A DNA stretch of 64,000 bases. It comes from Raineyella antarctica. GTDB taxonomy: Bacteria; Actinomycetota; Actinomycetes; Propionibacteriales; Propionibacteriaceae. A program made the translations under genes and the position numbers. This document shows, piece after piece, positions 50,141 to 58,682 of this stretch; the first letter of the stretch is position 1; each line of letters begins with the position of its first letter. The stretch spans positions 351,014 to 415,013 of the forward strand of contig NZ_FMYF01000002.1 of assembly GCF_900092135.1 (NCBI RefSeq). Direction: 5' to 3'. The notes below the pieces were generated by a model, which saw only the letters and a list, made by a program, of their open reading frames with translations, ran no database searches and was not told the DNA's origin.

Positions 50141-51754
50141 ATGACAAGCGTCAAGGAACTACGCGGAAACATCTACGACATCGACGTCAACCCCACCTCG
50201 TACGTCGAGCGGGTGGCGAAGTACCACCCGGGCAAGCTGGCCCTGGTCTACGAGCAGGAGGACTGGACGTACGGCGCGTTCGCCGCGCGGGTGCGCCGGT
50301 TCGCGCACTACCTGGCCTCGCACGGGGTGACCGCCGGCGACCGGGTCGCCTACCTCGGCCTCAACTCGCGAGGCTTCCTGGTCACCATGTTCGGCACCTG
50401 GTGGTCCGGCGGGGTGTTCATGCCGCTGAACTTCCGCCTGGCCGCGGCCGAGATCTCCGCCCTGGTCGAGCGCGGCGGCCCGAGGGTGATCGTCGTGGAA
50501 CCCGGCCACGCCTCGGTCCTGGAGGAGGTCGAGGGGCTCGAGGACATCACCGTCCTGCTGATCGACGACGACGCCGCGGTCCCGCCGACGGGTGCGGAGC
50601 CGGCCTCGTGGGAGCGGGTCAGTACCGGGATGGCCTCGTTCGACGTCGCCGAGCACGAGACCCCCGAGCCGTTGCGCCGCTCGATGGACGACCTGGGCAT
50701 CCTGATGTTCACCTCGGGCACCACCGGCCTGCCCAAGGGGGTGATGCTCTCGTTCGGCAACATCTTCTGGAACTCCATCAACGTCGACACCCTGGTCGAC
50801 ACCCGTCCGGGCGACATGAACTACGCGGCGGCTCCGCTGTTCCACATCGGCGCGCTGAACTCGTTCACCATCCGCGCCTTCGTCCGCGGCAACGCGACGG
50901 TCGTCCGGCGCGCCGTGACACCGGAGCAGGCCCTGCTCGACATCGAGAAGTACCGGGTCAACTCGGCCTTCCTGGTGCCCGCGCAGCTGGTCGCGATGGC
51001 CAAGTCGCCGGTCTTCAACGACGCGGACATGTCCAGCCTGCGCGCCACGATCTGTGCCGGCGCCCCGGTCCCGCCGGCGCTGATCCAGGAGTACGCGGCC
51101 AAGGGCATGGCCGTCCAGCAGGCCTGGGGACTGACCGAGACCTCACCGTTCGCGACCTACCTGCCCGCCCGGATGACCGGGGTGAAGGCCGGCTCGTGCG
51201 GGGAACCCATGCCGTACACCGAGATCAAGCTGGTCGACGTGGCGACCGGGGAGGACATCACCGACCCGCACGTACCGGGCGAGATGTGCGTCCGGGGCCC
51301 GAACGTCACCATCGGGTACTGGAACGACGAGGAGGCGACCGCGGCGGCGTTCCCGGATGGCTGGTTCCGTTCGGGTGACATCGGCTACCGGGACGAGGAC
51401 GGCTTCTACTTCATCGTCGACCGGCGCAAGGACATGGTCATCTCCGGCGGGGAGAACATCTACCCGGCCGAGGTCGAGCGGGCGCTGCACCGGATGCCCG
51501 GCGTCCGCGACGTCGCGATCGTCGGCGCGCCCGACCCGAAGTGGGGCGAGACGGTCGTCGCCGTGATCGAGTTCGCCGCGGGTGCCGAGGCCGACCTGGA
51601 CGCGGTGCGCGCCTTCGGGGAGACCCAGCTGGCCCGCTACAAGCTGCCCCGCGAGCTCTGGGCGGTGGACGCGGTACCGCGCAACGCCGCGGGCAAGATC
51701 GACAAGCAGGCCGTACGGGCGCTCGTGCAGGCCCGCCGACAGGAGGCAGCATGA
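50141..51754 (+). CDS. Acyl-CoA synthetase (AMP-forming), probably for aromatic or fatty acids
   Basis: 537 residues of the adenylate-forming superfamily. P-loop FTSGTTGLPKGVM near residue 190, QQAWGLTETSPF near 327, DGWFRSGDIGY and RRKDMVISGGENIYPAEVE near 430, and the final catalytic Lys in PRNAAGKIDKQ. It activates a carboxylic acid to its CoA thioester. In this setting phenylpropionate, cinnamate or a side-chain acid are candidates. AGGAGG precedes ATG 50141. Stop overlaps the next gene. Confidence 0.9.
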   Translation: MTSVKELRGNIYDIDVNPTSYVERVAKYHPGKLALVYEQEDWTYGAFAARVRRFAHYLASHGVTAGDRVAYLGLNSRGFLVTMFGTWWSGGVFMPLNFRLAAAEISALVERGGPRVIVVEPGHASVLEEVEGLEDITVLLIDDDAAVPPTGAEPASWERVSTGMASFDVAEHETPEPLRRSMDDLGILMFTSGTTGLPKGVMLSFGNIFWNSINVDTLVDTRPGDMNYAAAPLFHIGALNSFTIRAFVRGNATVVRRAVTPEQALLDIEKYRVNSAFLVPAQLVAMAKSPVFNDADMSSLRATICAGAPVPPALIQEYAAKGMAVQQAWGLTETSPFATYLPARMTGVKAGSCGEPMPYTEIKLVDVATGEDITDPHVPGEMCVRGPNVTIGYWNDEEATAAAFPDGWFRSGDIGYRDEDGFYFIVDRRKDMVISGGENIYPAEVERALHRMPGVRDVAIVGAPDPKWGETVVAVIEFAAGAEADLDAVRAFGETQLARYKLPRELWAVDAVPRNAAGKIDKQAVRALVQARRQEAA

Positions 51755-52170
51755 CCGACCAGCAGCAGGTCCGTACGACGGACGCCCTCCCGGGGTGGGA
51801 GAGCGCCCGCGAGGCGACGGACGCAGACGGGACGACCACCCGGGTGCAGGTCAGGCACGCCCTGGGCTCGCACCTGCGCGACACGTACCCGGTCGGCGCC
51901 CTCGACCTGGAACTCCAGGTGGCCGCCGGATCGGGCGCCGGGCTGGCCGCCGTGCTCGAGGCCCTCTTCGCGGAGCAGCCGGACCGCCGGCGGATCGTCG
52001 CGGCGATCCGGCCCGAGGACGAGGCCGGCAGTGCGCTCGCCCGGGAAGCCGGTATGCACGGCGTGGTCGAGGTCGACCTGCCCGAGGGCGGTGCGGCCGT
52101 CCTCTGGGTGGCCGAGGCGGCGCGCGTCGCCGCCCAGTCCACCGCCGTCGACGACCTTCCCCAGACCTGA
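51751..52170 (+). CDS. Unknown protein with GNAT-like C-terminal half
   Basis: 139 residues from ATG 51751 (AGGAGG ahead; ATGA overlap with the ligase). The region VLEALFAEQPDRRRIVAAIRPEDEAG...LAREAGMHGVVE-like pattern resembles the C-terminal part of GNAT N-acetyltransferases (the R-I-x(n)-A-x-x-A-x-x-x-G segment) but the acetyl-CoA loop is not obvious. Coupling to the ligase suggests a helper or regulatory role; function unknown. Confidence 0.65.
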   Translation: MTDQQQVRTTDALPGWESAREATDADGTTTRVQVRHALGSHLRDTYPVGALDLELQVAAGSGAGLAAVLEALFAEQPDRRRIVAAIRPEDEAGSALAREAGMHGVVEVDLPEGGAAVLWVAEAARVAAQSTAVDDLPQT

Positions 52171-52178
52171 GGAGCGCG

Positions 52179-52589
52179 ATGTCCGATCCCGACTTCCACC
52201 GCCAGTGGGCCGACTTCTACGAGGACGTCGACGACGTGGCCGTCTCGCTCGGCCTGGAGCCGGTCAGCGCCGACGACCAGCACGTGCACCTGAAGATGGC
52301 GCTGCGGCCGAACATCCGCCAGATCGCCGGGATGTTCTCGGCGGCCTCCCTGTTCGGCCTGGCCGACGTCTGCGCGACCTGGTTGGCGATGCGCCACGTA
52401 CCCCAGGGACAGTTCCCGCTGCTGGTCCAGTCCAGCACCAACCTGCTGACCAACGCCTCGTCCGGGTACGCGCACGCCGTCGCCAGGCTGGTCAAGATGG
52501 GTCGTACGATCGTCGTCGCCCAGGTGGACGTGACCGATGACGACGACCGACTGCTCGCCGTGGTCACGAACACGATGGTGCCGCGGTAG
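52179..52589 (+). CDS. PaaI/YiiD-like hotdog-fold thioesterase
   Basis: 136 residues from ATG 52179, GGAG ahead. Hotdog-fold pattern like PaaI/DUF4442: NIRQIAGMFSAASLFGLADVCATWLAM corresponds to the long central helix, then VQSSTNLLTNASSGYAHAVARL and VAQVDVTDDDDRLLAVVTNTM. It likely hydrolyses a CoA thioester made in this pathway, rescuing CoA from dead-end intermediates. Ends the plus-strand operon before a strong terminator. Confidence 0.78.
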   Translation: MSDPDFHRQWADFYEDVDDVAVSLGLEPVSADDQHVHLKMALRPNIRQIAGMFSAASLFGLADVCATWLAMRHVPQGQFPLLVQSSTNLLTNASSGYAHAVARLVKMGRTIVVAQVDVTDDDDRLLAVVTNTMVPR

Positions 52590-52615
52590 CGGGGGCTCCC
52601 GCCCAGACAGCCTAT

Positions 52616-52657
52616 GGTGAGGGCTTTCTTGCCGACGTCGGCCAGAAAGCCCTCACC
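52616..52657. terminator. Strong bidirectional terminator
   Basis: GGTGAGGGCTTTCT (52616-52629) pairs perfectly with AGAAAGCCCTCACC (52644-52657); the inner GCCGAC/GTCGGC continues the stem. The A/T bases inside the arm give T-runs on both strands. It separates convergent operons, thioesterase (+) and hydrolase (-). Confidence 0.85.
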
Positions 52658-52678
52658 TTCAGTTGTGCTCCACCGCGC

Positions 52679-53515
52679 TCAGGCGCCTTCGCCCAGGAAC
52701 AGCTCGGCCAGCGCCCGGAACCGTTCGACCTGCTCGATCTGTACCCAGTGGCCGGCGTGCGGCAGCACGTGCAGTTGGGCGTTGGGCAGGTGCTCCTCGA
52801 AGTACCAGGAGGCCTCACGCGGGATCATCCGGTCCTCGCGGCCGTGGACCAGGAGGACCTCCTGCGTGATGGTCGCCAGTTGCTCGGCGGTGTAGACGAG
52901 CGGCTCTCCGCCCGGAGCAAAGGTCGCCTCGTGGGAGCGGCGCACGTCGAGACGGGTCGCGACCGCCGTACGGTCCTCGCTGATCTCCTGCAGCCGGTCG
53001 CCGAACATGGCGGTGTCGTGGACGAACCGACCGATCAGGTCCTGCATCGTCGCCGGGGTGGGCTCCCGGTAGAACGTGACCATCCGGATCAGGTCCTCGG
53101 TCGGCGGGACCGGCGCGCCGCCGCTGCCCATCAGGATCGCCCGATCGAAGCGCTCGGGTGCCTCGAGCAGCAGGCGGAGGGTGATCATGCCCCCCATCGA
53201 GTTGCCGACGACATGGACCTTGGCCAGGCCCAGCTCGTCCAGCAGGGCGAGGATCGACGCGGCCCTGGCGGCGACGGTCGCCGGGACCCCCGGCGGCAGG
53301 TCGGGGTGCTCGGAGTCGGCGTAGCCCAGCAGGTCCGGGGCGACGTGGTGGTAGGACGGCATCGTCGACAGCAGGGCCCGCCAGTTCGACAGGGCGCCGG
53401 CGCCCGGACCCGAGCCGTGCAGCCACAGGATCGTCGGCGCTGACGGGTCGCCGGCCTCGTACACCCGCAGCAGGTGCTCGCCGGCCAGCACGTCGCGTGA
53501 GGTGATCGGGTTCAT
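52679..53515 (-). CDS. Meta-cleavage product hydrolase, second copy (alpha/beta hydrolase)
   Basis: 278 residues. LWLHGSGPGAGALSNWRALL, nucleophile Ser in GNSMGGM near residue 105, Asp in VHGREDRMI and His in HAGHWVQIEQ. The GSGPGA signature again marks a C-C hydrolase acting on an extradiol product. It is translationally coupled (ATGA) to the BphC-like dioxygenase gene upstream, so the two act in sequence. Similar to, but clearly diverged from, the hydrolase at 38528. Confidence 0.9.
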   Translation of the reverse strand: MNPITSRDVLAGEHLLRVYEAGDPSAPTILWLHGSGPGAGALSNWRALLSTMPSYHHVAPDLLGYADSEHPDLPPGVPATVAARAASILALLDELGLAKVHVVGNSMGGMITLRLLLEAPERFDRAILMGSGGAPVPPTEDLIRMVTFYREPTPATMQDLIGRFVHDTAMFGDRLQEISEDRTAVATRLDVRRSHEATFAPGGEPLVYTAEQLATITQEVLLVHGREDRMIPREASWYFEEHLPNAQLHVLPHAGHWVQIEQVERFRALAELFLGEGA

Positions 53516-54438
53516 GCCAGGACCTCGGCCTCGGCCGGCTGGCCGAGCGGGCGGATGATGCCGGGCGGCGGCAGCTGGCCGGCATCGTTCTTGTGGCCCC
53601 AGATGCTGATCGACTCGTAGCGGTGCGGCCGGGAGTGCTCGTGGTCGACCAGCAGGCCGCCCCAGCCGTACTCGATGTCGAAGGCCGCGGGCGTACGGAC
53701 GTAGAACGAGGTCATGTGGTCGTTCGTGTGGGTGCCCATGTTCATCTGGATGCTGTGGCCGTCGGCCTTGAGCAGGTCGAGGGCGGTGCCGACGTCGTCC
53801 AGGCTGCGGGTCTCCAGCATCAGGTGTTGCACACCGGTGATGCCCGGAATCTCGGCCATCGCCAGGGAGTGGTGGCGCGGGTTGCAGTGGTAGAAGTGGA
53901 TCCGCGGACCGCCGGTGGGCTGGATCTCGTCGGTGAGCGCGAAGCCCAGCAGGTCGCAGTAGAACGCCTCGGACTGCTCCAGGCTGGGGGTGATCAGCAC
54001 GATGTGCCCCAGTCCGCCGTCATCGGTGACGAAGCCGGACATCGGGCGCCCGGGACGGAAGGTGCTCGGGTAGGTCGTGACGCCCCAGGCTGCCTCGTTG
54101 CGCAGGCCGAAGGGATCGTGGAAGGAGATCAGCTCCACCACGCCACGCTCGGCGGCGAGCTCGGTCTCGCGGACCACCTCGACGCCGGCCGTACGCAGCC
54201 GCTGCTCGAGGGCGGCGAGTGCGCGGGCGCTCTCGACCGTCCAGCCGATGTAGGCCAGGTCGTCGCGCTCCCCGGGGTGGATGGCGAGGCGATAGGCGGT
54301 GTCGTCCATGCGGAGGCGTACGGCGCCGTCGGCGCCACGGTGGGACGAGACCTCGAGGCCGAGGTACTTCGGGCCCCACTCGAGCCACTCCTCGTGGCGT
54401 GGGGAGGTGAAGCCGGCGTAGCCGAGGGACTGGATCAT
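53512..54438 (-). CDS. BphC-type extradiol dioxygenase (VOC, two-domain)
   Basis: 308 residues. Type I extradiol dioxygenase: metal ligands His in LGHIVLITP (about 165), His in TGVQHLMLE (about 230) and Glu in AFDIEYGWGG (about 280), with the conserved HTNDHMTSFYVRTP segment near 260. It cleaves catecholic rings at the meta position. ATG 54438. It lies between an upstream flavin hydroxylase and the downstream hydrolase, forming a hydroxylate-cleave-hydrolyse unit. Confidence 0.93.
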   Translation of the reverse strand: MIQSLGYAGFTSPRHEEWLEWGPKYLGLEVSSHRGADGAVRLRMDDTAYRLAIHPGERDDLAYIGWTVESARALAALEQRLRTAGVEVVRETELAAERGVVELISFHDPFGLRNEAAWGVTTYPSTFRPGRPMSGFVTDDGGLGHIVLITPSLEQSEAFYCDLLGFALTDEIQPTGGPRIHFYHCNPRHHSLAMAEIPGITGVQHLMLETRSLDDVGTALDLLKADGHSIQMNMGTHTNDHMTSFYVRTPAAFDIEYGWGGLLVDHEHSRPHRYESISIWGHKNDAGQLPPPGIIRPLGQPAEAEVLA

Positions 54439-54493
54439 GGTTGTTCTCCTGGAGGGTCGGGGTTTGGGGCGGGTCGAGTCGGAACGCAGGGGA

Positions 54494-56161
54494 TCAGACC
54501 GGCAGGTTCGCGCGCAGCGAGCGGGCGAACTCACGCAGGTTCTTGGGGAAGACGGAGGTGTGCTTGGCGGTGAACTCCAGGTTTCCGCGCGCCGGAGGCA
54601 CGTCGAGCCCGGTCGGGTCGGCGGCGGCGACGAAGCGGTCGGGGCGCAGCACGATGATCTTGGCGCCGTACTTGGTCATCCAGCGGCGCAGCGTGCCGGT
54701 GTGGTCGACGATGGTGTCCGCGTCACTGCGGGCGGCGGCGGAAGCGACGACGGTGATCAGCCGGGCGCCGAGGCGCTCCCAGCCGGACACCTGCTCCGGC
54801 GTCATCGCCTCGCGGGGGTCGGTGTCCAGGCCGAGGACGAAGAAGCCTTGTCCGAGCAGGTCGTCCAGCCGGTGGATGATGCCGGTGGTGGCATACACCT
54901 CCGGCTGCGGGATCATCCGGCCCAGCGCGTTGTCCTTCTTCGGCAGCCCGGTGACCCAGCCGACCTCGAAGCGGTTGGTGTCGGTGTTGGGCAGCATCTT
55001 CTTCGACAGCCCCGGCAGGTGCATCACGTAGGGGCCGAGCGTGTTGCGCAGCTTGATCAGCTTCGGGTCGTCGGCCTCGATCAGGAAGCCGAGCTGCTTG
55101 GTCATCTCGGTCATCAACGCCACGTGTTGCCAGCGCTCGGACTGGATCGTGTCGAGGATGTCCTCAGCGACCAGGCCCTTGGCGACCAGGGCGTACTTCC
55201 AGGCGGCGTTCTGGGCGTCCCGGATGGCCGACTGCATGCCCTGGCCCGCCCACGGCGGCATCAGGTGTGCGGCGTCGCCGATCAGGGTGACGTGGCGGCC
55301 GCGCCAGGCCTCCAGGTGGCGCAGGTGGTGGCTGTAGAACGCCCAGCCCTTCAGGCGGGCGTTCGACTCGTCGATGCCGAGCATCTTCAGCCGCGCCCAG
55401 ACCTTCTCCTCGGTGTCGAAGTCGGCGTCGGTCTCGCCCTCCTGCAGCGGGATCTCCCAGCGGTGGTTGCCCTTGGCCAGCGGGATGTCGACGACCGGAC
55501 GCTCCGGGTCGGACCAGAACACCAGCTCGTTGCACTCGGGCCACCACTTGGTGATCTCGCCGTCGATCACCAGCCAGCGCCGCGGACGGGTCTTGCCGAT
55601 CATGTTGAAGCCGAGTTCCTTGCGGACGCTCGAGGATCCGCCGTCGGTGCCGAGCACGTTGCGCACGCGGAACCGGTAGTCCGCGCCGTCGGTGTCCTGG
55701 GCGGTGATCGTGACGCCGCCGGCGTCCTGGGTCATCCCGGTGAAGGTGTGGCCGAGGCGCAGGTCGATGCTGTCGAACTGCTCGGCGTTGCGGCGGATCT
55801 CCCGCTCCATGTCGGGCTGGTAGATCATGTACTCCGCGTGGCCCAGCCCGCCGTCGGTGAACCCGAGCCGGAAGATCACCTTGCCGTCGTACGTCTTCCA
55901 GGTCAGTGCGCGGGCGACGTCCATGTCGCGCTTGACGATCTCGTCGATGCCGAAATCCTGGAAGATCCGCATCGTCCAGTCGTTGACCGTGACGGCGCGG
56001 GCGCGGCTGTAGAGGTCGGCGTCCTTCTCCAGGACGATCACGGACACGCCCTGCATGCCGAGGTAGGTGGCGGCCGTGACGCCGGCCGGTCCGTAGCCGA
56101 CGATCGCGACGTCGGCGTCGAAGTCGGGGGAGCCAGGCGAGGTGGTGGGTTCCTGCGTCAT
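54494..56161 (-). CDS. FAD-dependent aromatic hydroxylase (MhpA-like)
   Basis: 555 residues, the length of MhpA. FAD motif VAIVGYGPAGVTAATYLGMQG near residue 17, the middle DG/RxxG-type loop (LGTDGGSSSVRKELGF), and the second FAD motif HVTLIGDAAHLMPPWAGQGM near 290. The C-terminal ~160 residues are the thioredoxin-like domain of phenol-hydroxylase-type enzymes. It would ortho-hydroxylate a phenolic ring to a catechol using NAD(P)H. ATG 56161 chosen over 56200, which has no site. First gene of a minus-strand operon, divergent from a TetR gene. Confidence 0.9.
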   Translation of the reverse strand: MTQEPTTSPGSPDFDADVAIVGYGPAGVTAATYLGMQGVSVIVLEKDADLYSRARAVTVNDWTMRIFQDFGIDEIVKRDMDVARALTWKTYDGKVIFRLGFTDGGLGHAEYMIYQPDMEREIRRNAEQFDSIDLRLGHTFTGMTQDAGGVTITAQDTDGADYRFRVRNVLGTDGGSSSVRKELGFNMIGKTRPRRWLVIDGEITKWWPECNELVFWSDPERPVVDIPLAKGNHRWEIPLQEGETDADFDTEEKVWARLKMLGIDESNARLKGWAFYSHHLRHLEAWRGRHVTLIGDAAHLMPPWAGQGMQSAIRDAQNAAWKYALVAKGLVAEDILDTIQSERWQHVALMTEMTKQLGFLIEADDPKLIKLRNTLGPYVMHLPGLSKKMLPNTDTNRFEVGWVTGLPKKDNALGRMIPQPEVYATTGIIHRLDDLLGQGFFVLGLDTDPREAMTPEQVSGWERLGARLITVVASAAARSDADTIVDHTGTLRRWMTKYGAKIIVLRPDRFVAAADPTGLDVPPARGNLEFTAKHTSVFPKNLREFARSLRANLPV

Positions 56162-56295
56162 CGAAGGAGTCCTGTTCTGTCCGGGAACTGGATGGATCAT
56201 TCCAGTACGATGAATGTAAGGTGTGTCACAGGGGTCGTCAAGAGTGGATTCCGCAGAACGCCGCGGCGGGGCAGGGGACCCGTAGGATGCGGGCC

Positions 56296-56919
56296 ATGTC
56301 CCGTACCACCCACCAGCCCGTCGACCGAGGTCAGCCCGCCCGCGACACCGTCCTCGACACGGCTGAGCGGCTGATGTCCACCAAGGGCTTCAGTGCCACG
56401 AGCATGGCCGAACTGATCAAGGAGTCAGGCGTGCCGTCCAGCTCGATCTACTGGCACTTCTCGTCGAAGGTGGGCGTGCTGGCAGCGGTGATGGAACGCG
56501 GCGAGCAGGCCTTCCTGGACGATGTGGCGGCGGCCGCCGCCCGGCCCGGTCAGGATGATCCCCGCGAGCGGCTGCACGCGGTCATCGACGGCAGTACCCG
56601 CGCGGTCTTCGCGCACCCGGCGTTCCTGAAGCTCTACTTCGCCTTCCTGGTCGGTGCCGAGGACGAGGCGAGCATCCGGGAGCGCGTGGGCGCGGTCCGC
56701 GAGAAGGGCGTTGCAGGCTTGCGGACCAATCTCATCGACGCCTACCGGCCTTGGGGGCAGGAGCGCGCGGAACGGGTCGCCGACCGGCTGCTGCCGGTCG
56801 CCCTCGCCTTCTTCGACGGCATCTTCCTGGCACGCGAGGCGGGCGAGGTGCCCGACCGGACCGGGGTCGTCGCCGATGTCGTCGAGAGCCTGCACGCCCT
56901 GGCGCTCAGGATCGAGTGA
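56296..56919 (+). CDS. TetR-family regulator, second
   Basis: 207 residues (ATG 56287 is an alternative start). HTH at ~15-60: TVLDTAERLMSTKGFSATSM, then SGVPSSSIYWHFSSKVGVL. Divergent from the flavin hydroxylase gene, which it likely controls. The spacer between them contains CATTC/GAATG inverted arms (56199-56217) that may be its operator. It does not share the palindrome of the first TetR site. Confidence 0.9.
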   Translation: MSRTTHQPVDRGQPARDTVLDTAERLMSTKGFSATSMAELIKESGVPSSSIYWHFSSKVGVLAAVMERGEQAFLDDVAAAAARPGQDDPRERLHAVIDGSTRAVFAHPAFLKLYFAFLVGAEDEASIRERVGAVREKGVAGLRTNLIDAYRPWGQERAERVADRLLPVALAFFDGIFLAREAGEVPDRTGVVADVVESLHALALRIE

Positions 56920-57154
56920 CGAGTGAGCTGACCGTCACGCCAGTACGAAGCGCACCGTCCGACCGCCGTGGGTCTGTGAGAGCTCGTACGTAGTCGCGCG
57001 AGGTGTTGTTCATCGGCCCACCGCCCACGAATCGGATCTCGTGCGACTGCTCAGGGGCGGACGCGAAGGCGTCAGCGGCCGGGTCGTCGAGCCAGGGTTG
57101 GTCGACGAATCCCGTCGCCGGCCAGAACTCGACGTCCACGAGCCTCGTCGCCAC
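56906..57154 (-). CDS. Hypothetical protein downstream of cobIJ
   Basis: 82 residues from GTG 57154, four bases after the cobIJ stop, with GAGGAC eight bases ahead, so it could be coupled. The sequence is rich in aromatic and acidic residues (EFWPATGFVDQPWLDDPAADAF) with FVGGGPMNNTSRDYVRAL in the middle. I recognise no family. The 3' end overlaps tetR on the other strand by 14 bases. May be a real small gene or chance. Confidence 0.35.
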   Translation of the reverse strand: MATRLVDVEFWPATGFVDQPWLDDPAADAFASAPEQSHEIRFVGGGPMNNTSRDYVRALTDPRRSDGALRTGVTVSSLVTRS

Positions 57155-57158
57155 CTGC

Positions 57159-58682
57159 TCAGTCCTCGACGAACCGCGGCGTCCACACCTGCCCGCCCGG
57201 GGTGACCCGGGTCGAGCGGGCCCCCACCATGACCAGGCACTTCATGTCCACGGTCGCGGGGTCCAGCTCGCCGAGCGTTGTCACCCGTAGCGACTCCTCG
57301 GCCCGGCCGACGTCCCGGCCGATCACCACCACGGTCTCGGCGTCGCGCTCCTCGAGCAGGATGTCGCGTGCCGCGAACAGCTGGTCGGGGCGGGCGCTGG
57401 AGCGCGGATTGTAGAGCGCCAGCACCAGGTCGGCGCGGCTGATGTGGCGTAGCCGGTCCTCGATCACCGGCCAGGGCTTGAGCCGGTCCGACAGCGACAT
57501 CAGCGCGAAGTCCGCGCCCAGCGGGGCACCGGCACGGGCGGCCACGGCCTGCGCCGCGGTCACCCCGGGCAGCACCCGGATCGGGACATCGACGTACGCC
57601 GGGTCCTCGGCGGCCTCGAACACGGCCGCGGCCATCCCGAACACCCCGGCGTCCCCGCCGGAGACCACGGCGACGCGTTCCCCGGCCCGGGCCAGGTCCA
57701 GGGCGAACCGGGCCCGGTCGACCTCGACGGTGTTGCCGGAGGAGTGCCGCTGCAGCCCCGCGCGCTGGGGCACCCGGTTGACGTACGGGGCGTAGCCGAC
57801 GACGTGGCAGACCCCGGCGAGGGCCGCGGAGGCCTCGGGGGTGAGCCAGCCGTCCGGTCCGGGGCCCAGGCCGACGACCAGCAGTTCGGCCGGCGCCGGG
57901 TCGCCGGGGACCATGCCGCCGGGGACCATGCCCACCTCGGCCGACCGGCCCGCGTTGTCGGCGCGGGTGTCCGGGCCGGGGACCAGCACCATCGACATGT
58001 ACGGCACCGACCCCGGGTCCACGTCGGTGACCCGCAGCACCCGCTGCCCGGCGCCGCTGGCCCGCTCCACGTACCAGGCCCGCTCCAGCATCCCGGCCTG
58101 GCGCAGCGCCTCGACCACCCCGGGGAACGTACGCCCCAGTTTCATGATGACGGCGGCCTGGGTGTCGGCCAGCCGGCGGGCCAGCTCGGGCACCGGCAGG
58201 GTGCCCGGCAGCACGGTCAGCACGTCCTCGTGCCGGGCCAGGCCGGTGCCGACGGCCGTGGTCGCCGCGGCGAGCGCCGGCACCCCGGGCACCACCTCGG
58301 CGGGGAAGCGGTCGGCGAGCCGGTCGTGCAGGTACATGTACGAGCCGTAGAACAGCGGATCGCCCTCGGCCAGCACCACGACGTCGCGTCCGGCGGCCAG
58401 GTGCACGGCGAGGCGTTCGGCGCACTCGTCGTAGAAGTCGGCCATCTGCCCGTAGTAGCCCAGCGCGTGGGTGGAGGGCCCGGTGGTCACCGGGTAGCGG
58501 AGGAGTTCCTCGACCGCCCCGTCGGGGATCAGTTCGGCGGCGATGGTCCGGGCGATCGACTCGCCGCGGGGTCCGGAGTGGTAGGCGACCACGTCGGCGG
58601 AGGCGATCAGCCGCGCCGCCTTGCGGGTGATCAGTTCCGGGTCACCGGGACCGACGCCGACACCCCACAGGTGCCCGCTCAC
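57159..58682 (-). CDS. cobIJ: CobI-CobJ fusion: precorrin-2 C20- and precorrin-3B C17-methyltransferase
   Basis: 507 residues from GTG 58682. Residues ~1-245 are CobI (LWGVGVGPGDPELITRKAARL, VVLAEGDPLFYGSYMYLHDRL, VVPGVPALAAATT); ~265-507 are CobJ (LLVVGLGPGPDGWLTPEA, VVSGGDAGVFGMAAAVFE, LPGVTAAQAVAARAGAPLGADF). The same fusion is known in mycobacteria. The two SAM-dependent steps flank the CobG ring-contraction step. Start overlaps the upstream cobG stop (GTGA). The linker contains MVPGGMVPGD repeats. Confidence 0.95.
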   Translation of the reverse strand: MSGHLWGVGVGPGDPELITRKAARLIASADVVAYHSGPRGESIARTIAAELIPDGAVEELLRYPVTTGPSTHALGYYGQMADFYDECAERLAVHLAAGRDVVVLAEGDPLFYGSYMYLHDRLADRFPAEVVPGVPALAAATTAVGTGLARHEDVLTVLPGTLPVPELARRLADTQAAVIMKLGRTFPGVVEALRQAGMLERAWYVERASGAGQRVLRVTDVDPGSVPYMSMVLVPGPDTRADNAGRSAEVGMVPGGMVPGDPAPAELLVVGLGPGPDGWLTPEASAALAGVCHVVGYAPYVNRVPQRAGLQRHSSGNTVEVDRARFALDLARAGERVAVVSGGDAGVFGMAAAVFEAAEDPAYVDVPIRVLPGVTAAQAVAARAGAPLGADFALMSLSDRLKPWPVIEDRLRHISRADLVLALYNPRSSARPDQLFAARDILLEERDAETVVVIGRDVGRAEESLRVTTLGELDPATVDMKCLVMVGARSTRVTPGGQVWTPRFVED

